NCBI GenBank assembly: GCA_018970785.1 | Contig: JAGWVR010000004.1 | Location: 22,039 to 86,038 of the forward strand | Origin: Planctomycetota bacterium | Lineage (GTDB): Bacteria > Planctomycetota > Planctomycetia > Pirellulales > UBA1268 | Length of the DNA stretch: 64,000 nt | Reading direction: 5' to 3' | Part shown: positions 43,091 through 56,116 of the stretch, in pieces | Numbering within the stretch: position 1 is the first letter of the stretch | Layout: each line of letters opens with the position of its first letter | Program-made: the position numbers and the translations under genes | Notes under the pieces: generated by a model | Database searches by the model: none | What the model was told of the DNA's origin: nothing | The model's input: only the letters and a program-made list of their open reading frames with translations

Positions 43091-44164
43091 ATGGCCGATC
43101 CCGGCTCCCCTCCGACCGTCGTTTCCCGGAAGTTCCCACGCGGATGCTGCGTCGCCCTTCGCCATGCCGGCCACTGGCTGCTGGCCTGGAACGTCATCGC
43201 CGGCATCGCCGCGTCGCAGTCGCCCCCCGCGGCGCCGCCACGCCCGGCCGCGCCCGCCGTGCCACCCGCCCCGGAGGCGCTCGACCTCGAGACCACCGAC
43301 GGCGTGAAACTCGCCGTCTGGCTGTACCGTGCTCCGGACGCCACCGCCTCCGCCACCCCGCGCCCCCGGGGCGCGCCGAAGCCGACGGTGATCCTCGTCC
43401 ACGACCTCGGCGGCACCCATGCTTCGGTCGAACCATTGGCGCTGGCGCTGCAGCGGGCGGGCTGCCATGTCGTGGCCCCCGACCTCCGCGGTCACGGCGC
43501 CAGCACCGTGCGCAGCGGTCCGGGAGGCAAGGAGGTCGAACTGGAGGCGAAGAGCCTGAAGCGCGGCGACCTCGAGGCGATCGCCGCTTCGACCGGGGGA
43601 ACGGTGCGCGACCAGGCCAACGCGCGGGGCGACATCGAGACCGTGCGCGACTTCCTCCGCATGCAATCGGGCTCCGATGCCCCCGGCCTCGACCGGCTCG
43701 TCGTCATCGGCATCGGCACGGGCGCGACGCTCGCCACCCAATGGACCGCCGCTGACGCCTCGTGGCCACCCCTGGCGTCGGGCCCCCAGGGACGCCAGGT
43801 CAAGGCCCTGGTGCTGGTCAGCCCGGCCTGGACACCGCGTGGGTTGCCGATCCTGCCGGCGCTCGGTCAGGAGACGGTGAAGCGCGACGTGCCGATCCTG
43901 GTTCTCGCCGGGAGAGCCGACAAGGACGCCCTCCGCGTGTTCGACCAGCTGAAGCGCGGCCGCCCCCAAGAGTGGTACGAGCAGCGGACGGGTGCGAGCC
44001 CGGCCCAAGCCCCGAAGCTCGAAAAGCCGGCCGATGCCACGGCCGTGCTGCTCCAGATCGATACCGACGACTCGGGCGAGAAACTCCTCGCCTCGCGCCG
44101 CCCCGACCCGGCGGAGCTGATCAAGGGATTTCTCGGAGCGGTCCTCCCGCAGCCACGCCCCTGA
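43091..44164 (+). CDS. Secreted/anchored alpha/beta hydrolase
   Basis: PTVILVHDLGGTHASVEPLALALQRAGCHVVAPDLRGHGAS, and VIGIGTGATLA at nucleophile elbow position. Confidence 0.75.
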   Translation: MADPGSPPTVVSRKFPRGCCVALRHAGHWLLAWNVIAGIAASQSPPAAPPRPAAPAVPPAPEALDLETTDGVKLAVWLYRAPDATASATPRPRGAPKPTVILVHDLGGTHASVEPLALALQRAGCHVVAPDLRGHGASTVRSGPGGKEVELEAKSLKRGDLEAIAASTGGTVRDQANARGDIETVRDFLRMQSGSDAPGLDRLVVIGIGTGATLATQWTAADASWPPLASGPQGRQVKALVLVSPAWTPRGLPILPALGQETVKRDVPILVLAGRADKDALRVFDQLKRGRPQEWYEQRTGASPAQAPKLEKPADATAVLLQIDTDDSGEKLLASRRPDPAELIKGFLGAVLPQPRP

Positions 44165-44197
44165 CACGATCGCCGAGCCGGTCGTCCGTCCCGGCGC

Positions 44198-45058
44198 TCA
44201 GGGCAGTCGCAGTTCCGTCCCCGCCGTGAGCAGCGCGGGGGAGCGGACACGGTCGCGATTGGCCTCGAACAGCATCCGCGCGTTGGCCGCGTTGCCGTAG
44301 AAGCGCTGGGCCAGCGATTCGAACGTCTCTCCCGCCGCGACGATCACCCGTGCCGGCCGGCGGGGCGGTGCGATCACCGGGAGCGCGGAGGCCGTGTCAC
44401 CCGCCGGACTCCAGGCCGGCGGCAGCCGCAGCGGGATACCGACGGGCAACAGCGCCGGATCGGTGATCCGGTCGCGGTTCGCGGCGAGGATCGCACCCGC
44501 GGCACCAGGATGGCCATAGACACGGACCGCGATCGTCGTCAGGTCGTCGCCATCGCGCACGAAGTCGCTGGCCACGGCCGCGGGACGCTGGAGCGCGGCC
44601 GCGGCGGGCACCGCGGCCGTGGGGGCCTGTCCCGCCGGGGGCCCGACATCGAGCAGGGGTGGCGGCGGAAGGGCGAGCGTCGAGCGGTACGCCATGCCGA
44701 GCGTGGGTGCCCCGGATGGCGGCGACACCGCAGGGAGCGGCACGGGGGGCGGCAACGCCGGCGCTGGCGGAGCCGCGGCGGGAACGGCCGCGGGGGACGG
44801 AGTTGGCGGCGGTGCCGCGTCGGGAATCACGTGGCCCGGCGGCGGGTTGGCCGCGTGCCCATCGGCGCTGACCGTCGCCAGGAGTGGAGCCTCCAGCGCG
44901 ACGAGGCCCTGGATCCGGGGTGCCGCCACCGCGGTTCCCAGCGCCACGAGGGCCACCCCCCCGGCCACGCGAACTCCCCGCAACACGCCCACGTTGGCAT
45001 CCTCCGCCGCGGGCGCCGGGAACCAGGTCCACGGCGCCACCGCGCAAGGATACCCCAC
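44198..45058 (-). CDS. Protein with two LysM domains and Pro/Ala-rich linker
   Basis: VRDGDDLTTIAVRVYGHPGAAGAILAANRDRITDPALLPVGIPLRLP and VAAGETFESLAQRFYGNAANARMLFEANRDRVRSPALLTAGTELRLP. Confidence 0.88.
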   Translation of the reverse strand: MGYPCAVAPWTWFPAPAAEDANVGVLRGVRVAGGVALVALGTAVAAPRIQGLVALEAPLLATVSADGHAANPPPGHVIPDAAPPPTPSPAAVPAAAPPAPALPPPVPLPAVSPPSGAPTLGMAYRSTLALPPPPLLDVGPPAGQAPTAAVPAAAALQRPAAVASDFVRDGDDLTTIAVRVYGHPGAAGAILAANRDRITDPALLPVGIPLRLPPAWSPAGDTASALPVIAPPRRPARVIVAAGETFESLAQRFYGNAANARMLFEANRDRVRSPALLTAGTELRLP

Positions 45059-45094
45059 GGTTGGCGACCGGCGGGCCGATGGCGTCGTGTCTCG

Positions 45095-48000
45095 TCAGGT
45101 CGCCCGGGCGGCCGACCGCATCGCTGCCGGCTTCTCGGCGCCGGCGAACCGCTCCTGCAGCCAGAGCACGATCGGCGACGCGATGTACACCGTGCTGTAG
45201 GTGCCGGTGATGATCCCGACGAGCATCGTGAACGCGAACGCATGGATCCCCTGGCCACCGAACAGGTAGAGGATCAGCGTCGCCAAGAGGACCGTGCCGG
45301 ACGTGAGGATCGTGCGGCTGAGGGTCTGATTGACGGCCTTGTCGACCATCGCGGCGGTGACGAACGGCTGCTTTCCGCGCAACTCGCGGAGACGGTCGAA
45401 GATCACGATCGTGTCGTTGATCGAGAAGCCGACGATCGTCAGCAACGCGGCCACCACGTCGAGGCTGATCTTGAAGTCGTCGACGAGCGCCCAGCCGAGG
45501 AACGGCGACACGAACCGGCTCAGTGCCAGACAGGCGATCGCCACGAGCACGTCGTGGATCAGGGCGACGACGGCGGCCACGCCGAAGGCGACGTTTTGGA
45601 ACCGCAGCCAGACGTAGAGGACGATCATGAGCAGGCTGGCGAGCATCGCGTAGACGGCCATCACCTTGGCGTTGCCGGCGACCTTGCCACCGATCGAATT
45701 GGCCGACAGGTACACCGGGGTGTCGGCGAGCTGGCTGGCGACGGTGTCGAGCGCCTTGCGGGTCGTCTCGGCGTCGAGCGACGTCTCGAGATTCCAAGAC
45801 TCGGCCGGGCGGTTGGCACCGCTCCCCCCGGGGGAATCGATGCGGAACGCCGCCCCCGACGACCCGACGGCGGTCAGCGCTTGCTCGATCGTCGCTTCGA
45901 GCGTGGGGCGGTTGATCCGCTCGGGGAAGGAAAGCGTGACGGCCGTCGGGAGGACCGTGGCGGCCTCGCCGTCGGTGGACCGCGTCTTGATTTCGCCGTA
46001 CTGCATCGAATAAGTGAGCAGCTTGCCCGGAAAGGCGTCGCGCAGCGTCTTCTCGACCTCGCCTTCATCGCCACCGCTCCTGCGCAGCGACGTGTCGACC
46101 TTGTACCGGCTCCCGGGGGCGGCGTCGGCCGTGGTGACGGCGCTGACGGCGACGTCGGGCAACCCCGACACCGCCTGCCGCACCGCGGCCACGTCGAGCT
46201 CCTGCCCCGGCTTGAACGCCAGCTGGACGCTCGTCCCGCCGGTGAAGTCGATATCGAACAGCCCCTGGCCGCGCTGCCAGGCCGCGGCGAGCCCGAGGAG
46301 GATGAACGCCGTGGAGCCGATGATCGCCGGCTTCATCCAGGCGACGAACGGGAACGACGTCTCCCCGAAGATCCGTCCCATGTTCAGCCGCTTGATCCAC
46401 CGGCAGCGCTCCGCGAGGTCGAACATCACCCGTGCACAGAACACCGCGGTGAACAGGTTGAGCGCCAGGCCCAGGATCAGCGTCACGGCGAATCCCTTGA
46501 GCTGGTCGGTGCCGATCGAGAACAGCACGACGCCGGTGATCAACGTCGTCAGATTCGAGTCGACGATCGTCGAGAAGGCGCGTTGGAAGCCGTTGCGGAT
46601 CGCCGTCCGCAGCGAAGCCCCGCGCTGCTGTTCCTCGCGCATCCGCTCGTAGATCAGCACGTTGGCGTCGACGGCCATGCCGACCGAAAGCACCAATCCG
46701 GCCAACCCGGCAAGGGTGAACGCCGCCTTGATCGAAATCATCACGGCGACGACCAGGAGGATGTTGAGGAGCACGGCGATGTCGGCGACGAAACCCGAGA
46801 ATCGGTAGTACGCGAGCATGAACGCCAGCACCAGCGCCGTCGCCATGATCATCGCCAGCGCGCCGGACCGGATCGTGTCGGCACCGAGCTGCGGGCTGAT
46901 CGTCTGCTCGCTGATCGGCTCGCTCTGCAAGGCTGCCGGCAGGCTGCCGGCGTTGAGGACGCCGACGAGGAAATCGATGTCCGACTTGCTGAAATCGCCG
47001 GTGATCTGCCCGTTGGAGCTGATCGCCTCGCGGATCCGCGGCGCCGAGAGCAGGACGTCGTCGAGCACGATGCCCAGGCGGCTCTCGAGACCGTTGGCCG
47101 GGTTGGGGAGGTTGCTGCCCGTCAGCTGGTTGAACAGCGTCGCCCCGGCGGTGTTGAAGGCGAAGTTGACGCACGGCCGCAGGCTCTGGTCGAGGCTCGA
47201 TAAGGCGCGGACCAAGTAGCCACCGTTGACGTTGAACGGGTCGATCACGACGAGAACCTCGGTGGTCCCGTCGGGCCCGGGACGCGTCACCAGCCCCTCG
47301 GCCTCGAGTTTGTCGGTGTCGAGACGGATCCACCGGCCCCGGGGCTTGCCACCGTCGAGGACCGTCGTGCCCGGCGTGCGCGACAGTTCGATGACGCGAC
47401 CGTGTCCCGGATCGAGCGGGTTGGCCGTGATCCGGAACTCGAGCACGCCGGCGCTCGACACGATCCGCTTGACCAGTTCGACCTCCTTCGGATCCACCTC
47501 GGGCACGATGACCTCGATCTGATCGAGGCCGAAGCGCCGCACCGTGACCTCCTTCTGCCCACCCGGGTTGACGCGGCGGCTGACCGCGGCGACGAGCTTG
47601 TCCATGTCGATCGAGTCGATCTGGCCGCCGATGTCGAACAGGACGGCATCGCCGGCACCCCGAGCCGCCGAGGGGGCCAGCTTCATGTCGCCGAAATCGA
47701 TCGCGGCGACCTCGTCGAGCAGCGCTTGCCGAGCTGCCGGATCGGCGCTGCCGAGGCGGACGGCGATCCGGCCATCGGCGGTCCGCTCCACGCCCCCTCC
47801 CTCGCGCCGGGAGACGAGCGGCTGGATCCGCGCGATGCACTCGTCGACACGCCCCGTGATCTGCTTGGAGCGGTCGATCTCGTAGACGAGGATCAGGCCT
47901 CCCTTGAGATCAATTCCCAGCCGCGGCGGCCAGCCGAGGGCCACGATCACGGCACCGGCGGCGGTCGCCACCAGCACGGCGGCGATCCTCGCCCACATGT

Positions 48001-48169
48001 CACTGACGCGGAGTTGTTTGGCGAGCAGCCAGGCGACGAACGTCGGCACGACGATCACGCCGAGCGTCAGCAGCCAACTCATCCAGCCGTCCTGCCACCA
48101 CTCCGACGCGGGAAGCGCGGCCGACGCGGCCTGGGCGAGAACGGGAAGAGACGCCGAAAGCATGTGCAT
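45095..48169 (-). CDS. secDF: Fused protein-export membrane protein SecD-SecF
   Basis: SecD: LGIDLKGGLILVYEID, VGMAVDANVLIYERMREE. SecF: DIDFTGGTSVQL, FSINDTIVIFDRLRE. Single ORF of 1024 aa. Confidence 0.97.
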   Translation of the reverse strand: MHMLSASLPVLAQAASAALPASEWWQDGWMSWLLTLGVIVVPTFVAWLLAKQLRVSDMWARIAAVLVATAAGAVIVALGWPPRLGIDLKGGLILVYEIDRSKQITGRVDECIARIQPLVSRREGGGVERTADGRIAVRLGSADPAARQALLDEVAAIDFGDMKLAPSAARGAGDAVLFDIGGQIDSIDMDKLVAAVSRRVNPGGQKEVTVRRFGLDQIEVIVPEVDPKEVELVKRIVSSAGVLEFRITANPLDPGHGRVIELSRTPGTTVLDGGKPRGRWIRLDTDKLEAEGLVTRPGPDGTTEVLVVIDPFNVNGGYLVRALSSLDQSLRPCVNFAFNTAGATLFNQLTGSNLPNPANGLESRLGIVLDDVLLSAPRIREAISSNGQITGDFSKSDIDFLVGVLNAGSLPAALQSEPISEQTISPQLGADTIRSGALAMIMATALVLAFMLAYYRFSGFVADIAVLLNILLVVAVMISIKAAFTLAGLAGLVLSVGMAVDANVLIYERMREEQQRGASLRTAIRNGFQRAFSTIVDSNLTTLITGVVLFSIGTDQLKGFAVTLILGLALNLFTAVFCARVMFDLAERCRWIKRLNMGRIFGETSFPFVAWMKPAIIGSTAFILLGLAAAWQRGQGLFDIDFTGGTSVQLAFKPGQELDVAAVRQAVSGLPDVAVSAVTTADAAPGSRYKVDTSLRRSGGDEGEVEKTLRDAFPGKLLTYSMQYGEIKTRSTDGEAATVLPTAVTLSFPERINRPTLEATIEQALTAVGSSGAAFRIDSPGGSGANRPAESWNLETSLDAETTRKALDTVASQLADTPVYLSANSIGGKVAGNAKVMAVYAMLASLLMIVLYVWLRFQNVAFGVAAVVALIHDVLVAIACLALSRFVSPFLGWALVDDFKISLDVVAALLTIVGFSINDTIVIFDRLRELRGKQPFVTAAMVDKAVNQTLSRTILTSGTVLLATLILYLFGGQGIHAFAFTMLVGIITGTYSTVYIASPIVLWLQERFAGAEKPAAMRSAARAT

Positions 48170-48202
48170 GGAATGGGTTCCGCTGGACGGCCGCGGCCGG
48201 GA

Positions 48203-48622
48203 TCAATCCCCGGCGGCGACCCCGGCCTCGGAGGCGTCGAGCACCCGGGCGATGCTCGACAGGGTCACCGTGATCTTCACCGACCCGGAATCGTCGACCT
48301 TGAGCGTGACCCGTTGCCCGTCGCGATCGACGTTGGCCACGGTGCCGTAGATCCCCGCGCTGGTGAGCACGCGGTCGTTTTTCTTGAGACCCCCGAGGAG
48401 CCGATCCTGCTTCTTTTGCCGCTCCTGCTCGGGGCGCAGCACCATGAACCAGCCGAGCAGCAGGATCAGGGGGAGCGTGACCCACGGGAAGACCTGCTCG
48501 GCAACCCCACCCGGTGGCGCGGCCCCGGCAGGGGCGTCGGCCGGGGCGGCCACCTGGCAGACGAGGCCGGCGACGGCGCCGACGGGCAGGGAGGTCAACG
48601 GCAGGACGACGGATGGCGGCAT
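48203..48622 (-). CDS. yajC: Preprotein translocase subunit YajC
   Basis: LPLILLLGWFMVLRPEQERQKKQDRLLGGLKKNDRVLTSAGIYGTVANVD. Upstream of secDF. Confidence 0.93.
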   Translation of the reverse strand: MPPSVVLPLTSLPVGAVAGLVCQVAAPADAPAGAAPPGGVAEQVFPWVTLPLILLLGWFMVLRPEQERQKKQDRLLGGLKKNDRVLTSAGIYGTVANVDRDGQRVTLKVDDSGSVKITVTLSSIARVLDASEAGVAAGD

Positions 48623-48789
48623 GGCAGGGTGCCGACCGGCATCACGCCGGCGATTCGGAACGATTTCGAGAGGAAAACCGCTCAATGTAGTGGTCGAGGC
48701 GCACGTCGGACAAGCCCGCCGCGGTGCCGACGGGAAAGGGGCGGCTGGCGGATCCGGCGGGGCGACCGCCATCGGCAGTCCGACGTCCT

Positions 48790-49923
48790 TCACCTCGCCG
48801 TGGTGGCGTCACCGGCCGCACCAGGCTCGAGGAGGGAGAGCAGCCGGTCGTGCTCCACCGCGAACCGGTCGGCGACGATCGCCCCCCGTAACCGGGCGAC
48901 GAGCCGCTGGTAGAAGGTGAGGTTGTGGATCGAGAGGAGGATCGGGCCGAGCATCTCGCCGGCTTGGAACAGGTGCCGCAGGTAGCCGCGCCCGTGTCGG
49001 CAGGCGGCGCACGGGCAGTCTTCCTCGATCGGCTGCTCGTCGCGTGTGTGGCGGGCGTTGCGCAGCCTGATCTCGCCGTGGAACGTGAACGCCAGGGCAT
49101 TGCGGCCGCAGCGCGTCGGCAGTACGCAATCGAACATGTCGATCCCGGCCGCGACGGCGGCCACGATGTCGGCCGGTTTGCCGACCCCCATCAGATAGCG
49201 CGGGCGGTCCGGGGGAAGGTGGGGCACCGTGGCCGCGAGCGTCGTGCGCATCGCCTCCGGACCCTCGCCAACCGACAGGCCGCCGACGGCGTATCCGGGG
49301 AGGTCCAGGTCACGGAGGCGGGCGGCGCTCTCGGCGCGGAGGTCGGCATCCAGGCCCCCCTGGACGATCCCGAACAGCGCTTGATCGGCGCGGCGTTTGG
49401 CGGCGCGGCATCGCTCGGCCCAGCGCAGTGAACGGCGCATCGCGTCGGCCACCGCCCCGCGGTCGGCAGGCAGCGCGATCACGTGGTCGAGCTGCATGAT
49501 GATGTCGGCGCCGAGCGCCTCCTGGATCCGGACGGCCTCTTCGGGAGTGAGGTCGATCGCCCGTCCGTCGACGTGTGAGCGGAACACGGCACCGGCGTCG
49601 GTCACCCGCACCTGGCGCGCCAGGCTGAACACCTGGAAACCGCCGCTGTCGGTCAGCGTCGGGCCACGCCAGCCCATGAACCGCGCCAGGCCGCCGGCAG
49701 CGGCGACGATCGCTTCGCCCGGACGGAGGTGGAGGTGGTAGGTATTGGCCAGGACCATGCCGGCGCCGGTCTCGGCGACGCGGCCGATGTCGACCCCCTT
49801 CACCGTGGCGGCGGTGCCCACCGGCATGAACAGCGGCGTCGGGACGTCACCGTGCGGCGTCGAGAGCACGCCCGCCCGGGCGCGAGCGGACGTGGCTTCG
49901 ATCCGGAGGTGAACAGGGCCCAT
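48790..49923 (-). CDS. tgt: Queuine tRNA-ribosyltransferase
   Basis: [67 protein letters not shown], zinc ligands CPCAAC. Confidence 0.97.
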   Translation of the reverse strand: MGPVHLRIEATSARARAGVLSTPHGDVPTPLFMPVGTAATVKGVDIGRVAETGAGMVLANTYHLHLRPGEAIVAAAGGLARFMGWRGPTLTDSGGFQVFSLARQVRVTDAGAVFRSHVDGRAIDLTPEEAVRIQEALGADIIMQLDHVIALPADRGAVADAMRRSLRWAERCRAAKRRADQALFGIVQGGLDADLRAESAARLRDLDLPGYAVGGLSVGEGPEAMRTTLAATVPHLPPDRPRYLMGVGKPADIVAAVAAGIDMFDCVLPTRCGRNALAFTFHGEIRLRNARHTRDEQPIEEDCPCAACRHGRGYLRHLFQAGEMLGPILLSIHNLTFYQRLVARLRGAIVADRFAVEHDRLLSLLEPGAAGDATTAR

Positions 49924-49932
49924 CGGCGGGCC

Positions 49933-51258
49933 TCAGCCCGAGGCCGGACCGGTGACCGGCTGCTTCCCGATCGCCTCGTAGGCGAAGCCGCGGGTGCGCA
50001 TGTCGGCGGGGGAGTAGAGGTTGCGACCGTCGATGATCACCCGGTGCTTCATCCGCCGTGCCATGTCGTCGAAATCAGGACGGCGGAAATCCCCCCACTC
50101 GGTGACGATCACGAGGCACTCCGCCCCGTCGAGGGCCTCGAGGGGGCCCGATGCGTAGCGGAGACGATCGCCGTACATCGCCTTCACGTTGGCCATCGCC
50201 TCGGGATCGAAGACCGTCAGCCGCGCGCCGCCGGCAAGCAGCCGTTCGATGAGATCGATCGCCGGGGCATCGCGGATGTCGTCGGTGCGCGGCTTGAACG
50301 CCAACCCCCAGATGGCGATCGCGCGGTCGCTGAGCCTGTTGCCGAAGTGCCTGGCGACTTTCTCGCCGAGGACCTGCTTCTGGGCGAGGTTGGTCTCGTG
50401 GACCGCCGCGAGGATCCGCGGCTCGATCCCCTTGTCGCGGGCCATCGACGCCAGGGCCTGGACATCCTTGGGGAAGCAACTGCCGCCATAGCCGGCGCCA
50501 GGGAACAGAAAGGCGAAGCCGATCCGGCTGTCGTGGCCGATCCCGCGCCGGACGTCGTCGATGTCGGCCTCCATGCGCTCGCAGAGATTGGCGACTTCGT
50601 TGATGAAACTGATCTTCGTCGCCAACAGCGCGTTGGCGACGTACTTGGTCATCTCGGAACTCTCGGGCGACATCGTGAGGAACGGGTTCTCGGTCCGGAG
50701 AAACGGGGCATAGAGGGCACGAAGCGTTTCGCCGACCTCGGCCGAGCGGACGCCGACGACCACTCGGTCGGGCTTCTGAAAGTCGTCGATCGCCGCCCCC
50801 TCCTTGAGGAACTCGGGGTTGCTGGCCACGCGGCAGTCCCGCCCTGTCCGCTGCCGCAAGCGATATTCGATGCCGGCGCACGTGCCGACCGGCACAGTGC
50901 TCTTGGTGACGACGATCGTCTCCGGACGGAGATGGGGAGCGATCGAATCGACGACGCTCCAGAGGGCGGTCAGATCGGCCGATCCGTCGGCCGCGGGGGG
51001 CGTGCCGACGGCGAGGAACACGATGTCCGCGGCGGCGACGGCGGAGGCGGTGTCGGTGGTGAAGGCGAGTCGCCCCGCCCGGGAGTTGCGTTCGACGAGA
51101 TCCGCCAACCCAGGCTCGTAGATCGGGATCTCGCCGCGGCGGAGCATCGCCACCTTGTCGGCGTTGATGTCGATGCAGGTGACGTTGTTGCCGCTGTCGG
51201 CAAAACAGGTTCCCGTGACGAGCCCGACATATCCCGTGCCGACGACCGCGATCCTCAT
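49933..51258 (-). CDS. ugd: UDP-glucose 6-dehydrogenase
   Basis: [65 protein letters not shown]. Confidence 0.97.
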   Translation of the reverse strand: MRIAVVGTGYVGLVTGTCFADSGNNVTCIDINADKVAMLRRGEIPIYEPGLADLVERNSRAGRLAFTTDTASAVAAADIVFLAVGTPPAADGSADLTALWSVVDSIAPHLRPETIVVTKSTVPVGTCAGIEYRLRQRTGRDCRVASNPEFLKEGAAIDDFQKPDRVVVGVRSAEVGETLRALYAPFLRTENPFLTMSPESSEMTKYVANALLATKISFINEVANLCERMEADIDDVRRGIGHDSRIGFAFLFPGAGYGGSCFPKDVQALASMARDKGIEPRILAAVHETNLAQKQVLGEKVARHFGNRLSDRAIAIWGLAFKPRTDDIRDAPAIDLIERLLAGGARLTVFDPEAMANVKAMYGDRLRYASGPLEALDGAECLVIVTEWGDFRRPDFDDMARRMKHRVIIDGRNLYSPADMRTRGFAYEAIGKQPVTGPASG

Positions 51259-51383
51259 GGCTTACTTCCCGTTCAGAAAAACCGTCCCGGTACGACGCCG
51301 CCCTGGCCCGCCACCTGCCCCGCCGTCGGGGTCGTCACCCCGCGGGAGAACCTCGTCATTTGAATCCCCGACGTTGCCCGGGG

Positions 51384-54251
<2,868 letters not shown>

Positions 54252-54397
54252 ACCCGTCGGGAAAGGGCGGTCAACCCGCGGAAAACCGCGGCTTCCGGGG
54301 GCGCGTCCGCCTTGACCCGTGCCCCCCGGGCACCTACCCTCCCCGCCCCTCGGCGCCGGCGGAGGCGCAGGGGTCCCTCCCGGCCCAGGCAGTACCA

Positions 54398-56116
54398 GTG
54401 CCCCCCGAACGCTTCCACGGTCCGATCGTCGCCGCCATCGCCGCCGTGGTGTTGCTCGTCAACATCGGGGGCGTCGCGCTCCACGACGAGGACGAGCCAC
54501 GCAACGCCGCCTGCTCGCGGGCCATGGCCGCGCGCGGCGATTGGGTCGTGCCGTCGTTCAACGGCCAGATGCGGCTCGACAAGCCGGCACTGGTCAACTG
54601 GCTGCACCTGGCCGGCTACGCGGTCGCCGGGCCGAACGAGACCGGCGCCCGCCTCGGCGGGGCGATCCTCTCGGTGGGGACCTGCCTCCTGACCTGGGCG
54701 ATCGGCCGCCGTCTCCACGGCGCCGCCGTCGGGTTCCTCGCCGGATGCGCGATGGCCAGTGCCGCCTGGACCGGGATCGCGGGGCGGGCCGCCACACCCG
54801 ATGCACCGCTGACGTTCTTCACGACCCTGGCGCTGGCGCTGTTCGTCGACGGCATCGGCGGCGCCGGTCGGCCGACGATCTCACGACGCCGGGCCATCGC
54901 GATCGGCGCGGCCTGCGGCGGCGCGCTGCTGACGAAGGGCCCGATCGGGCTGCTGTTCCCCCTCGCGGCGCTGGTCGGCTGCGGGCTGCTGCTGGGCGCC
55001 GGCACGTCCGGTCGGCCCGGTGTGCGTGACCGTCTCGCCGGCGTCGTCGCGATCCGTCCGGGGTGGATCGTCGCCGGCGCACTGGTGGTGGCGGCACCGT
55101 GGTACGTCTGGGTCAGCCTCCGCACCGACGGCGCGTGGCTCAAGGGCTTCCTGCTGATCCACAACCTGCGCCGGTTCACACAGCCGATGGAGGGGCACTC
55201 GGGCTCCTGGCTCTACTACCCCGCCGTCGTCGCCGTGACTTTTTTCCCCTGGTCGATCGTGCTGGCCGCGACGCTGTCGCGCGCCTGCGTGCTCTCCTGG
55301 CGGCCGGCCGATCACCGCCATGCCGCGACCGTGATCTCCACGGTCTGGGTGGCGACCTGGGTGCTCGCCCTGTCGGCGGCCGCGACCAAGCTGCCGGGCT
55401 ACGTGTGGCCGGCGTTTCCCGCCCTGGCAGTGCTCACCGCCGCCTTCCTCCACGACTGGTCCCAGGACGACCTGCCCGGCTTTGGCCGCCGGGCCGAAGG
55501 GGCGCTGCTTCCAGACCGGACGATGGCGGTGGCCTGGACGATCCTCCTCGTCGGCGGCCTGGGAATCGCGGTCGCCCCGTGGCTGGCGGGGGACCGCCTC
55601 CCCGACACGGCGCGCTGGCTGGCGGTCCCGGCACTGGCCTGCACCGCGGGGGCGGGGGCGGCGTGGTGGTGGCAGCGCCGCGGGCGACGCGATCGATCGT
55701 TGGCGACACTCGCGCTGACCGCCGCGGCGTTCACCGGCTTCGTCGCCACCGCCGGGCCGACCGCCGTCCAGTCCGGCGCGGCCGGACCGCGTCATCTCGC
55801 CACGCTGCTCGCCCCCCCGGCGACCGACGATGCCTGGGTCTCGGTCGGGACCGTGCCGGCGAGCGTCGTGTTCTACACCGGGGCGACGATCCGCGAGGTC
55901 GAGTCGGTCGCGGCCGCCGCCGATCACCTCCGGCGGCATCCGGCCGGAATGGTGTTCGCCGCCCGGGACAACGCCCGGGATCTCGCCCCGCTTCTCGGGC
56001 CGGACCACGTCGTCGTCCATCGGGTACCCCTGCCGTTCGCCGACGAACTCGTCGTCGTCGCCCGGCGCGCCAGCGCGGAGACCATCGCGGCATGCGAGCC
56101 ACCCAGCCAGCCCTGA
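54398..56116 (+). CDS. ArnT/PMT-like membrane glycosyltransferase, paralog 1
   Basis: [39 protein letters not shown], many TMs. Confidence 0.85.
   Translation: MPPERFHGPIVAAIAAVVLLVNIGGVALHDEDEPRNAACSRAMAARGDWVVPSFNGQMRLDKPALVNWLHLAGYAVAGPNETGARLGGAILSVGTCLLTWAIGRRLHGAAVGFLAGCAMASAAWTGIAGRAATPDAPLTFFTTLALALFVDGIGGAGRPTISRRRAIAIGAACGGALLTKGPIGLLFPLAALVGCGLLLGAGTSGRPGVRDRLAGVVAIRPGWIVAGALVVAAPWYVWVSLRTDGAWLKGFLLIHNLRRFTQPMEGHSGSWLYYPAVVAVTFFPWSIVLAATLSRACVLSWRPADHRHAATVISTVWVATWVLALSAAATKLPGYVWPAFPALAVLTAAFLHDWSQDDLPGFGRRAEGALLPDRTMAVAWTILLVGGLGIAVAPWLAGDRLPDTARWLAVPALACTAGAGAAWWWQRRGRRDRSLATLALTAAAFTGFVATAGPTAVQSGAAGPRHLATLLAPPATDDAWVSVGTVPASVVFYTGATIREVESVAAAADHLRRHPAGMVFAARDNARDLAPLLGPDHVVVHRVPLPFADELVVVARRASAETIAACEPPSQP

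Noticed and set aside
44510-47203. 897-aa + strand ORF antisense to secDF and the LysM gene
   Set aside because: Arginine/aspartate-rich shadow ORF opposite clear LysM and SecD-SecF coding sequence.
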